Under the pieces are notes generated by a model. That model saw only the letters and a list, made by a program, of their open reading frames with translations, was not told where the DNA came from and made no database searches. Positions 6,172-12,989 of a stretch of 33,281 nucleotides of DNA are shown one piece after another (position 1 is the stretch's first letter; every line of letters begins with the position of its first letter). Origin of the DNA: Haladaptatiplasma sp964454575 (lineage in GTDB: Archaea; Thermoplasmatota; Thermoplasmata; Halarchaeoplasmatales; Halarchaeoplasmataceae); contig CAYVTG010000015.1 in the NCBI GenBank assembly GCA_964454575.1, forward strand, positions 1 through 33,281. The letters are read 5' to 3'. Position numbers and translations under genes: made by a program.

Positions 6172-7737
6172 TTATCCATCCCATATGATCCTGATGCCTT
6201 GTACATTTGACGGCAGCTGACATGCAACGGTGGTTTGAGGATTATCTGATGTAAAATCACTCATTACGTAAAGAGTGTTTTCTTCGGCATCGATCCGCTC
6301 ATCGCCGTCTGGCCCGTAGTACCATGCACCAGGGTTCAAGACAAAATAGAGTTTATTGCCATCGGATGACACCTGGGGCCTTACTTTATATATATAATTA
6401 TACGCTCCCGCGATGTTGGGTTGTCTTGCTATCTTGACACTTTCCTCATCGGTGATCATATTGTAATAATAAAGCGCTTCATGTGTGCCACCTGCGACAT
6501 AAACGAAGCCCTGGTTGTTCCATGAAGTTCGCTGGGTGCTTCCCCCTGGGGCATTCTCCAAGATCGTGATCTGATTGTTTTCCATGTCCAAACGTTTGCG
6601 AACCCCATCATGCTGGTATAAAAGATAGCGGCTGTCTTTGGTTATACCGATCAAAGTGTGATCCTTACTGTCCAGTTCATCCCCTAGTCTTCTGAATGTT
6701 CCCGTCTCAAAATCGTATTCAAACAGATACCAGGGGCCTGCACCGTACCACGTGCCACCGTAATAACTGTTGGGTTTGATGGTGCTGTAAACGTATCTGC
6801 CGCAGTCGGACGGATAAATAGTGTGGGAGATCACGCTCCAAATATTACCGTATCTGTCAACGGTTTCTGATTGAGCTCTCAAAAAGGCTTCTTGTGTCTC
6901 CTGATCTATACTATCTGTAACCCCTGTTTTTGGATTGAATCTTACAACATAATAAGTCTGATCATCAGTAAAATAATAATCTGATTTGTGCTCGGTTACG
7001 TAAAAAACATGTCCACTCGGTGAAACCTGGATCGAACTACCCTGGATCGCTGTATATCTCTCCTCTTCTGGTGTGGGAACCAATGGCAAGTCCTGAATTT
7101 CATTGTCCCCTATATTGAACCATCCTCCCCGGGTCTTGACATGGTACATTTCTTGATTAGCATCTGTCCCGGGTGGATTGAAATCTGTGTGTAGCCCGAT
7201 AGCCACGAGGTCACCGTAAGCGCCCGTATGCGATAGTGCCCCTCCGTTGGGTAGGTAAACCTCGTTGATCACACCGGTCGTGTCGAAAACACCTTGATGC
7301 CCCCTAAAGGTGGAAATATAGGCTCCTTCGGCTATATTTCCATCTTCGTTCGTGTGCATCGCCATGAACCGTTCTCCCATCTCCGATATGTCATCTATTC
7401 CATTGTTCCGTGTAGTGGGAAGAACCAGAAATGCGCCGGCAATGACGATAATTGCAACGACAGATACTACGCCTATCACCAATAATGGATTTATGCCTGT
7501 TGGCCTGGGTGGAAGAGCTTGCGGGGGCGGAGGAGGGGCATGAGGTGGGTATTGGGGGACCTCCTGGCTTGCAGAAGGGGGTGTTGTGTGAGATCCCGGA
7601 TAATAGGTTTCAGGATGTCCCTGTTGTGGAGGTGGTGGAGGGTATTCTCCTACGGGTGGCACCTGAAGATACAGGCCGCAGTTTCCACACTGTGTCATCT
7701 GATAATTCTCAAAACCACATCTTGGGCATAATGTCAT
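6172..7737 (-). CDS. Membrane-anchored zinc-ribbon/beta-propeller protein
   Basis: A 521-residue protein with three parts. Residues 1-21 form a zinc ribbon (C4, C7, C17, C20). Residues ~26-80 are rich in Pro, Tyr and Gln and look disordered. One hydrophobic helix follows at ~84-106 (LLVIGVVSVVAIIVIAGAFLVL). The remaining ~410 residues are rich in Tyr, Trp, Gly and Asp with recurring strand-turn patterns (SGHVFYVTEH, DSRYLLYQHDG, DGNKLYFVLN) typical of WD40-like or TolB-like propeller repeats. Topology is probably zinc ribbon inside and propeller outside. No catalytic motif seen. It starts at an ATG ~28 bases after a minus-strand TATA box, so it is likely leaderless. Probably a surface binding protein; the ligand is unknown. 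Confidence 0.75.
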   Translation of the reverse strand: MTLCPRCGFENYQMTQCGNCGLYLQVPPVGEYPPPPPQQGHPETYYPGSHTTPPSASQEVPQYPPHAPPPPPQALPPRPTGINPLLVIGVVSVVAIIVIAGAFLVLPTTRNNGIDDISEMGERFMAMHTNEDGNIAEGAYISTFRGHQGVFDTTGVINEVYLPNGGALSHTGAYGDLVAIGLHTDFNPPGTDANQEMYHVKTRGGWFNIGDNEIQDLPLVPTPEEERYTAIQGSSIQVSPSGHVFYVTEHKSDYYFTDDQTYYVVRFNPKTGVTDSIDQETQEAFLRAQSETVDRYGNIWSVISHTIYPSDCGRYVYSTIKPNSYYGGTWYGAGPWYLFEYDFETGTFRRLGDELDSKDHTLIGITKDSRYLLYQHDGVRKRLDMENNQITILENAPGGSTQRTSWNNQGFVYVAGGTHEALYYYNMITDEESVKIARQPNIAGAYNYIYKVRPQVSSDGNKLYFVLNPGAWYYGPDGDERIDAEENTLYVMSDFTSDNPQTTVACQLPSNVQGIRIIWDG

Positions 7738-7760
7738 AAAATATATTAGTGATATATTTA

Positions 7761-7770
7761 GTATTTATAG
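7761..7770 (-). promoter_or_regulatory. TATA box of the zinc-ribbon/propeller gene
   Basis: Read on the minus strand this is CTATAAATAC, centred ~28 bases before the ATG at 7737. Together with the + strand box at 7848 it makes 7738-7886 a divergent promoter region; nothing else is visible there. Confidence 0.55.
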
Positions 7771-7847
7771 TTTCCTAGCATATTGTAATCCGATTATTAA
7801 TCTTCGTTACCAACGATCGATCCCGTTCAGCTTGAATAAAGCAAAAG

Positions 7848-7857
7848 ATTATATCTA
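7848..7857 (+). promoter_or_regulatory. TATA box of the radical SAM gene
   Basis: ATTATATCTA about 34 bases before the ATG at 7887, consistent with a leaderless or very short-leader transcript. No SD precedes the ATG. Confidence 0.5.
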
Positions 7858-7886
7858 TCCGCACTTTAAATCATGATTGTAATACC

Positions 7887-8810
7887 ATGAAGATAATACA
7901 CGAGCAAGGAGACGACGCCGTTGCGAAGGCATATCTTGCCAGTTTTGGTGTCGATGACTGTTACGTAGAGTTCGTCGACTCTTTGGGTGGTGCCTCTTCG
8001 AGAGAGGATAAATGGGTTATCATAGTTTCCAGCATGTTCGGCTGTCCGGTTAACTGTAAATTCTGCGATGCCGGTCATTTTTACGCAGGTAAATGCACTA
8101 CGGACGAACTGATGCAGCAGATAGATTATGTGATCAAGAATAACTCTCCATCCGGTAAGATCGACTCTGAAAAATTCAAAGTACAGTTCGCACGCATAGG
8201 TGAACCGGCTCTTAACGATGCCGTTCTGGATGCAATAGTTCAGGTAAAGGAACGGTACCAGCCGGAAAACTATATGCCGTGTGTTTCCACCATCGCCCCA
8301 TCTGGTAGGGGAGAATGGTTCCGCCGTTTGAAGGAGTTAAACCACGATCACTTCGCCGGTAACTTTCAACTACAGTTCTCCATCCATTCTACAGACGAAG
8401 ATAGGCGTGACTACCTCATGCCGGTGGATAAATGGAGCTTAGAGCGTATTTCTGACTACGGCGGAGAGTTTTTCATAGGCGGTAGAAAGGTAACTCTAAA
8501 TTTTGCACTACATCCCGACAATGTCATAGACGTAAAGCAACTGCGTCGTACTTTCTCACCGAACACATTTGCCATCAAGATAACCCCCCTGAATCCCACA
8601 GGTATGGCGGAGAAGAATCGCTTGATCAATGTTTTCACCGACAAAGACGCACACAAATATCCTATCATAGAAGAGATACGTAAGAGCGGATTCGAGGTAT
8701 ATCTCAGCATCGGTGACCTTAGGGAGAATGAGATAAAGAGCAACTGCGGCCAGGTTCTACAGAAGTACTTGGAAACGGTGGGCGGATGCAGCTGTTCTAA
8801 TACCCATTAG
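7887..8810 (+). CDS. RlmN/Cfr-like radical SAM protein, divergent
   Basis: A 307-residue radical SAM protein. The 4Fe-4S motif is C53-x3-C57-x2-C60 (SSMFGCPVNCKFCDAG). Further blocks follow the RlmN/Cfr layout: RIGEPALN (103-110; RlmN has GMGEPLLN), SIHSTDEDRRDYLMPVDKW (RlmN: SLHA...RxxLMPI), IKITPLNP, and a C-terminal EIKSNCGQ with Cys287 at the position of the methyl-carrying Cys355 of E. coli RlmN. The N-terminal accessory domain of RlmN is mostly missing, and the position equivalent to E. coli Cys118, seven before the first cluster Cys, is Ile46. It may methylate RNA by a modified route or act on another substrate. It heads a same-strand group of hydrolase and redox genes. Confidence 0.75.
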   Translation: MKIIHEQGDDAVAKAYLASFGVDDCYVEFVDSLGGASSREDKWVIIVSSMFGCPVNCKFCDAGHFYAGKCTTDELMQQIDYVIKNNSPSGKIDSEKFKVQFARIGEPALNDAVLDAIVQVKERYQPENYMPCVSTIAPSGRGEWFRRLKELNHDHFAGNFQLQFSIHSTDEDRRDYLMPVDKWSLERISDYGGEFFIGGRKVTLNFALHPDNVIDVKQLRRTFSPNTFAIKITPLNPTGMAEKNRLINVFTDKDAHKYPIIEEIRKSGFEVYLSIGDLRENEIKSNCGQVLQKYLETVGGCSCSNTH

Positions 8811-8819
8811 ATTTAAATT
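8810..8819 (+). promoter_or_regulatory. Candidate TATA box of the cysteine hydrolase operon
   Basis: GATTTAAATT overlaps the stop codon of the radical SAM gene and lies ~28 bases before the ATG at 8844. It suggests that the hydrolase trio has its own promoter. Confidence 0.4.
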
Positions 8820-8843
8820 AAGAATTTGCTTTTATACGTATAG

Positions 8844-9482
8844 ATGACAAAGGAACCCTACGTTACATCGGAAAATATAGGCCGTAAGGCCACCGGATGG
8901 ATAGATGCACTCCCTTTCTGCAGAACGTGGCCCGGTGATATAGAGGCCGATAAAAGCGCACTTCTGGTCATCGATATGCAGAACTATTTTTTGTCTCCCG
9001 AGAGTCATGCGTACCTACCGGCCGCCGAAGCGATCATAGAGAATATAGATCACTTGGTGGACTTGTTCGTGGCGAAGGGCGGCAGAGTGATATACACTAG
9101 AACGGTGCAGGAGCCGGACGATAAAGGTACCATGCTTCAGTGGTGGAGCTCTCTGATACTAGACGGACCCATGGCCGAACTCGACCACCGGATAAAAGTC
9201 GAAGGCGAAGTGATCGCCAAACCTACCTATTCATCATTTTACAGAACAGAGCTTGAAGATCATCTCGACGGTATAGAGAATATATTCATATCCGGCGTGA
9301 TGACGGATATATGCTGCGAGACCGCCTGCCGTGACGCCTTCGTACGCGATCATCGAACGTTCTTATTGGCCGACGGTACTGCTACGGGGAGCGAGGAAGT
9401 GCATCTGTCTTCTCTAAAATCTATATGTCACGGTCTGGCAGAGGTGTTATTATGCAAAAATGTAGAACAACGATTGCGGTGA
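8844..9482 (+). CDS. Isochorismatase-family cysteine hydrolase
   Basis: A 212-residue enzyme with the family's catalytic triad: D44 in LLVIDMQNYF, K126 in VIAKPTYSSF, and C157 in GVMTDICCETACRDAF. The family includes nicotinamidase, N-carbamoylsarcosine amidohydrolase and other amidases, as well as isochorismatase. The substrate cannot be read from the sequence. The usual TARDA after the nucleophile is TACRDA here. The tail overlaps the next gene by 31 bases in another frame, so translation of the two is coupled. With a creatininase-family hydrolase two genes on, an amide or cyclic amide substrate is more likely than isochorismate (inference). Confidence 0.85.
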   Translation: MTKEPYVTSENIGRKATGWIDALPFCRTWPGDIEADKSALLVIDMQNYFLSPESHAYLPAAEAIIENIDHLVDLFVAKGGRVIYTRTVQEPDDKGTMLQWWSSLILDGPMAELDHRIKVEGEVIAKPTYSSFYRTELEDHLDGIENIFISGVMTDICCETACRDAFVRDHRTFLLADGTATGSEEVHLSSLKSICHGLAEVLLCKNVEQRLR

Positions 9483-10306
9483 TAGGCGCAGGTCCAGCGG
9501 GTATCGCATGCGCACAGCAGTGCGTACGCGAGGGCGTAGATGATGTATTATTGATAGAAAGGGATAGACCGGGCGGCTTGCTATACCAGGCAAACAGGCT
9601 GGAAAATTTTCCTGGACTACGTGATATGAGCGGCCGGGAGGCTGTGGAGGAACTCACGGATATCGTCAGCGATTACAGTTTGACGGTGCTGAAGGGCGAC
9701 ACTGTTCGGGTATCCCGTAAGAAAAACAGCTTCGAATCAGTACTGAAGGATGGTAGTGTTGTGAGCTCTACTTATTTAGTATTGGCCACCGGCACCAAAC
9801 CGCGGGAATTGGGTATTCCCGATGAAATATATCATCCCGAATGGCGAGATCATACGGATGAGAAGGTCGTCGTTATAGGCGGTGGAGATGCAGCCTATGA
9901 TTACGCACTCCGCATACACGCACTCGGAGGCGAGGTGGTCATACTGCAGAGGGGCGAGCCCAAAGCTCTGCAGACACTGGTGGACGAAATAGTCCGCTGC
10001 CAGATTCCAGTGCTGCGTGGAGAGCTGAAGGATTGGGATCTCGGAGAAACCGGTTATTCGCTGAGTTGGGGCGGAGAAGTAATAGAATGCGACACGGTGA
10101 TATCGGCCATAGGAAGGGAACCGAACCTTCCGGAGATGGATTTTTCCTACGGCGATGTTGAATTCCCTACGGGCGGCACAGATATAGACGGATTATACGC
10201 GGTCGGTTCTCTGGTACTGGGTGGTTACCGTCACGCTTCGCTTGCATGGGGCATGGGTCTTGCAGCTGCTATGGACATATGTAGTAAAAATAGTGAAAAA
10301 ATGTAA
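9452..10306 (+). CDS. Thioredoxin-reductase-fold FAD/NAD(P) oxidoreductase without CxxC
   Basis: A 284-residue flavoprotein. An FAD-binding GAGPAG (12-17) lies in IAVIGAGPAGIACAQQ, a second dinucleotide fold VVVIGGGDAAYDYA lies mid-protein, and ATGTKPRELGIP and a C-terminal GLYAVGSL flavin motif follow. The order and length match thioredoxin reductases, but the redox CxxC that normally follows the ATG block in the NADPH domain is absent, so it should not reduce thioredoxin. It may pass electrons to or from a small molecule or another protein. I chose the ATG at 9452 over 9425: it is preceded by GAGGTG at 9441-9446 and gives the normal N-terminus. It overlaps the upstream hydrolase gene. Confidence 0.8.
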   Translation: MQKCRTTIAVIGAGPAGIACAQQCVREGVDDVLLIERDRPGGLLYQANRLENFPGLRDMSGREAVEELTDIVSDYSLTVLKGDTVRVSRKKNSFESVLKDGSVVSSTYLVLATGTKPRELGIPDEIYHPEWRDHTDEKVVVIGGGDAAYDYALRIHALGGEVVILQRGEPKALQTLVDEIVRCQIPVLRGELKDWDLGETGYSLSWGGEVIECDTVISAIGREPNLPEMDFSYGDVEFPTGGTDIDGLYAVGSLVLGGYRHASLAWGMGLAAAMDICSKNSEKM

Positions 10307-10331
10307 AAACTGCCGTGTAATTTGCCCTTAC

Positions 10332-11126
10332 ATGAAAGAAAACAAAAGAACATTTTTAGAGGATCCGGTGGTTCACTGGGGTGAATTGACCCGGGAAGAC
10401 TTATCATGTCTATCGCGATACGTCGATGTGGCACTGTTACCGGTGGGCAGTCTTGAACAACACGGTCCTCATCTGGCGCTGGACACAGATTCCTACGATG
10501 CAAGATACATCCTTGAAGAAGCGGTGAAGCTGCTGGATGCTCCGAAGCCGCCGATTTTACCCACAGTAGCCTATGGTGTAAGTGACCACCATATGTCCTT
10601 TCCAGGCACGATCACCCTTAGACCGGAAACGTTGGAGGCGGTGATTATGGATATCGGCCGCTCAGTGGCAGCCCATGGTTTTCAAAAGCTCTTCATAAGC
10701 AACGGCCACGGCGGAAACACTTCTGTTCTGAACGTGGTGGCTCAGAAGCTGAAGAGAGAGACAGGATTACTAGTTTTCATAGACTCCGGTGACTGTATGG
10801 AGCCAGGTAAGAAGAAGTTAGTGGAGTCGAAGAACGACGTACACGCCGGCGAGTACGAGACCTCTACATCTCTGGCAAATCGAGGGGAACTCGTGGATGT
10901 AGATGCCATACCTGATGAGGAGATGGGATTTCCGCATCCTTCCATGTCGTTCCATCACAAACCCGTCTTTAACTACGCATGGGATACCCACGAACTTTCA
11001 TCCATCGGAGTACTGGGTGACCCGACCAAAGCTACCGTGGAGAAGGGACAAAAGCTCTGGAAGATGGGTATAGATCTGATGGCCGAGCGTATCAATATAG
11101 TGATGGATATGCGGGGTTACCTCTGA
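10332..11126 (+). CDS. Creatininase-family amidohydrolase
   Basis: A 264-residue metal-dependent hydrolase. The family's N-terminal metal site is clear in LLPVGSLEQHGPHLALDTDSYDA, with E42, H44 and D53 at the spacing seen in creatininase. SNGHGGNTS and HAGEYETS follow at the usual places. The family includes creatininase, the mycofactocin-type peptidase MftE, and the archaeal deformylase ArfB of flavin/F420 biosynthesis; the last is an alternative role here. I chose the ATG at 10332 because it directly precedes the conserved region; an earlier in-frame start at 10221 would lie inside the flavoprotein gene. The gap to that gene is 25 bases, so it is probably part of the same operon. Confidence 0.8.
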   Translation: MKENKRTFLEDPVVHWGELTREDLSCLSRYVDVALLPVGSLEQHGPHLALDTDSYDARYILEEAVKLLDAPKPPILPTVAYGVSDHHMSFPGTITLRPETLEAVIMDIGRSVAAHGFQKLFISNGHGGNTSVLNVVAQKLKRETGLLVFIDSGDCMEPGKKKLVESKNDVHAGEYETSTSLANRGELVDVDAIPDEEMGFPHPSMSFHHKPVFNYAWDTHELSSIGVLGDPTKATVEKGQKLWKMGIDLMAERINIVMDMRGYL

Positions 11127-11132
11127 CCCACA

Positions 11133-11142
11133 AATATTTATC
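11133..11142 (+). promoter_or_regulatory. TATA box of the DUF362/ferredoxin gene
   Basis: AATATTTATC about 26 bases before the GTG at 11164. A separate promoter is likely despite the short gap. Confidence 0.5.
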
Positions 11143-11163
11143 TGAATCGACATATTCGATATC

Positions 11164-12240
11164 GTGTCAGTTTATATAGGTAAAACCGAAGGTTATGAAG
11201 AAGCGAACAGGGTGATCAGAGAGGGTATAGAGTCTCTCGGCGGCATATCTAAGTTCGTCAAACCCGGTGAGAAGATACTGTTAAAACCCAACCTACTCAA
11301 AGGTGCCCAGCCGGAGAAAGCGGTTACCACGCATCCGGATTTTATACGTGCGGCTGTTGAACTGGTGTCAGAACAAGGAGCGGAAGTTATCATCGCGGAT
11401 TCACCGGGCGGCCCCAGTTCTGTTCGAATGCTGAAAAGATTTTACGAAAAAGCTGGCTGGCTTGGTATCGAAAGGGATACAGATGCGGTTTTGAACTACG
11501 ATCTTTCGGAAACAAGGATAGCTCTGCCTGAAGGCCGAGTACTGAAATCGGTGCCTGTACTCTCCGTATTCGAAGAAGTCGACGGGGTTATCAACCTGCC
11601 CAAGCTCAAGACACATGGTTTAACGGTATTCACGGGAGCGGTGAAGAACATGTACGGAGCGGTCCCAGGCTTGACCAAGGCAGCGTTTCATGGAAAATAC
11701 AGAGGTATAGACAAGTTCGCAAGAGTGATACTGGACATACACGATGCTGTCGAGCCAAGATTATCTATGATGGATGGTATAGTTGCTATGGAGGGGTCGG
11801 GTCCTGCCGGCGGCGCTCCCGTCGACTTGGGTCTTGTTCTTGTATCAACGGATGCATACGAACTGGACATGGCCGCATGTATAGCCGTTGGTATTCCTCC
11901 GGAAAAGGTCACTACCATAAAGGCTGCCGAAGATACGATCAAAATAATCGACTATACGGGCCTTGTACCAAATCAGATAGGTATAAACATAGATCATCCC
12001 TCTGGAGGTTCCACCCCTTGGTGGGTCCCGGAATCACTGGGCGGTGTGCTGGCCAACATGTATCTGAAAAGACCGTCCTTGGATGCAGACCTATGCACAC
12101 GATGCGGTAAATGCATGGAGATATGCCCGGAAGATGCCATAAAGATGGGTAAAAAAGGGCCTAAGATAAGCTGGCATCGATGTATACGCTGCTATTGCTG
12201 CGTAGAAGTTTGTCCGGAAGACGCTTTGTCGTCCGGTTAA
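11164..12240 (+). CDS. DUF362 protein with C-terminal double 4Fe-4S ferredoxin domain
   Basis: A 358-residue protein. Residues ~1-290 are a DUF362 domain (VKPGEKILLKPNLL, VIIADSPGG, VINLPKLKTHGLTVFTGAVKNMYGAVPG). Residues ~310-358 hold two ferredoxin motifs, each CxxCxxCxxxCP (CTRCGKCMEICPEDAI and CIRCYCCVEVCPEDAL). Such proteins are widespread in anaerobes; a redox or metal-centre role is expected but the reaction is unknown. The start is GTG at 11164, placed just after a TATA box with no leader. It ends in a 4-bp overlap with the convergent tpiA. Its position after the flavoprotein and hydrolases suggests, but does not prove, an electron-transfer role in that group. Confidence 0.85.
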   Translation: MSVYIGKTEGYEEANRVIREGIESLGGISKFVKPGEKILLKPNLLKGAQPEKAVTTHPDFIRAAVELVSEQGAEVIIADSPGGPSSVRMLKRFYEKAGWLGIERDTDAVLNYDLSETRIALPEGRVLKSVPVLSVFEEVDGVINLPKLKTHGLTVFTGAVKNMYGAVPGLTKAAFHGKYRGIDKFARVILDIHDAVEPRLSMMDGIVAMEGSGPAGGAPVDLGLVLVSTDAYELDMAACIAVGIPPEKVTTIKAAEDTIKIIDYTGLVPNQIGINIDHPSGGSTPWWVPESLGGVLANMYLKRPSLDADLCTRCGKCMEICPEDAIKMGKKGPKISWHRCIRCYCCVEVCPEDALSSG

Positions 12241-12902
12241 GGTAGGCCGGACTCCAGGTCTTCGATGATTTCCTTCAGATCTTTTGCCTTCACCAATCCC
12301 GATGCAAGCAGCACGCCTTCGGTACCGAGTTCAAGGGCTCTTTTGACGTCTTCGCCGTTCTTTACACCGGCACCACACAGTACTCCCACCTCCGTATCAA
12401 CGTCACGTACCATCCTGACCGCTTCTGCCACCAGTTCCGGCTTTGCGGTGGATACCGATATATCCCCGCCGATCAACTCAGGCGGCTCGTATGCGACGAA
12501 ATCCGGTCCAAGAGCGGCTGCCGCTGCCGATGTAACGGGATTGTTGGCGCAAACCACCGTGGTGAGTCCGGCGATTTTGCATTTGTCCACTATCTTCTCT
12601 ATCTCCCAAAGTTCCAATGTATTCTCAGAGTGATTGATCAAAGTTCCTGCAACACCCGCATCCACTACGGCTTCGAAAAGGGTATGGCCGGTATGACTCC
12701 CGGGATCCACACCATCGATATGCTGAGCAAAGACCGTTAAACCGGTATTTTTTACGGTATCCCTCACGTCTATAGTCTGTGGGCAGACTACCCAGTTACC
12801 TTTGGCATATTTCTCTATCTTACCGGTCAGTTCCAGTCCTCTCTTCCCTACAGATTCGTTGTAAGTCTTGTAATTGACCATTATCACAGGCTTTGATATC
12901 AT
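12237..12902 (-). CDS. tpiA: Triosephosphate isomerase, archaeal type
   Basis: A 221-residue TIM barrel that interconverts glyceraldehyde 3-phosphate and dihydroxyacetone phosphate. The catalytic residues are K12 (VNYKTY), H91 (INHSE) and E139 (YEPPELIG), and the C-terminal phosphate-binding loop reads LCGAGVKNG and LLASGLV. Its length is that of the short archaeal form, ~30 residues less than bacterial enzymes. It is transcribed divergently from leuS, with 87 bases between starts, and overlaps the stop of the DUF362 gene. A minus-strand TTTAATT-like element near 12930-12937 may be its TATA box. Confidence 0.95.
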   Translation of the reverse strand: MISKPVIMVNYKTYNESVGKRGLELTGKIEKYAKGNWVVCPQTIDVRDTVKNTGLTVFAQHIDGVDPGSHTGHTLFEAVVDAGVAGTLINHSENTLELWEIEKIVDKCKIAGLTTVVCANNPVTSAAAAALGPDFVAYEPPELIGGDISVSTAKPELVAEAVRMVRDVDTEVGVLCGAGVKNGEDVKRALELGTEGVLLASGLVKAKDLKEIIEDLESGLP

Positions 12903-12957
12903 ATTATCATGTGTACAAAGACATGTGACAATTAAAGAATTGCGGATAATTCGAAAG

Positions 12958-12967
12958 ACTTTAAACC
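12958..12967 (+). promoter_or_regulatory. TATA box of leuS
   Basis: ACTTTAAACC about 27 bases before the leuS ATG at 12990; leaderless start likely. Confidence 0.5.
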
Positions 12968-12989
12968 AACTTCAATCTTACAATCGTGC

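Noticed and set aside
7887..12240. Idea of a complete creatinine degradation pathway
   Set aside because: No creatinase or sarcosine oxidase fold is present and the flavoprotein has a different fold; only the two hydrolase families match, so I kept it as an open hypothesis rather than a call.
12908..12925. CATGT/ACATG inverted repeat between tpiA and leuS
   Set aside because: Only five base pairs with an eight-base spacer, not clearly tied to either promoter; chance is likely.
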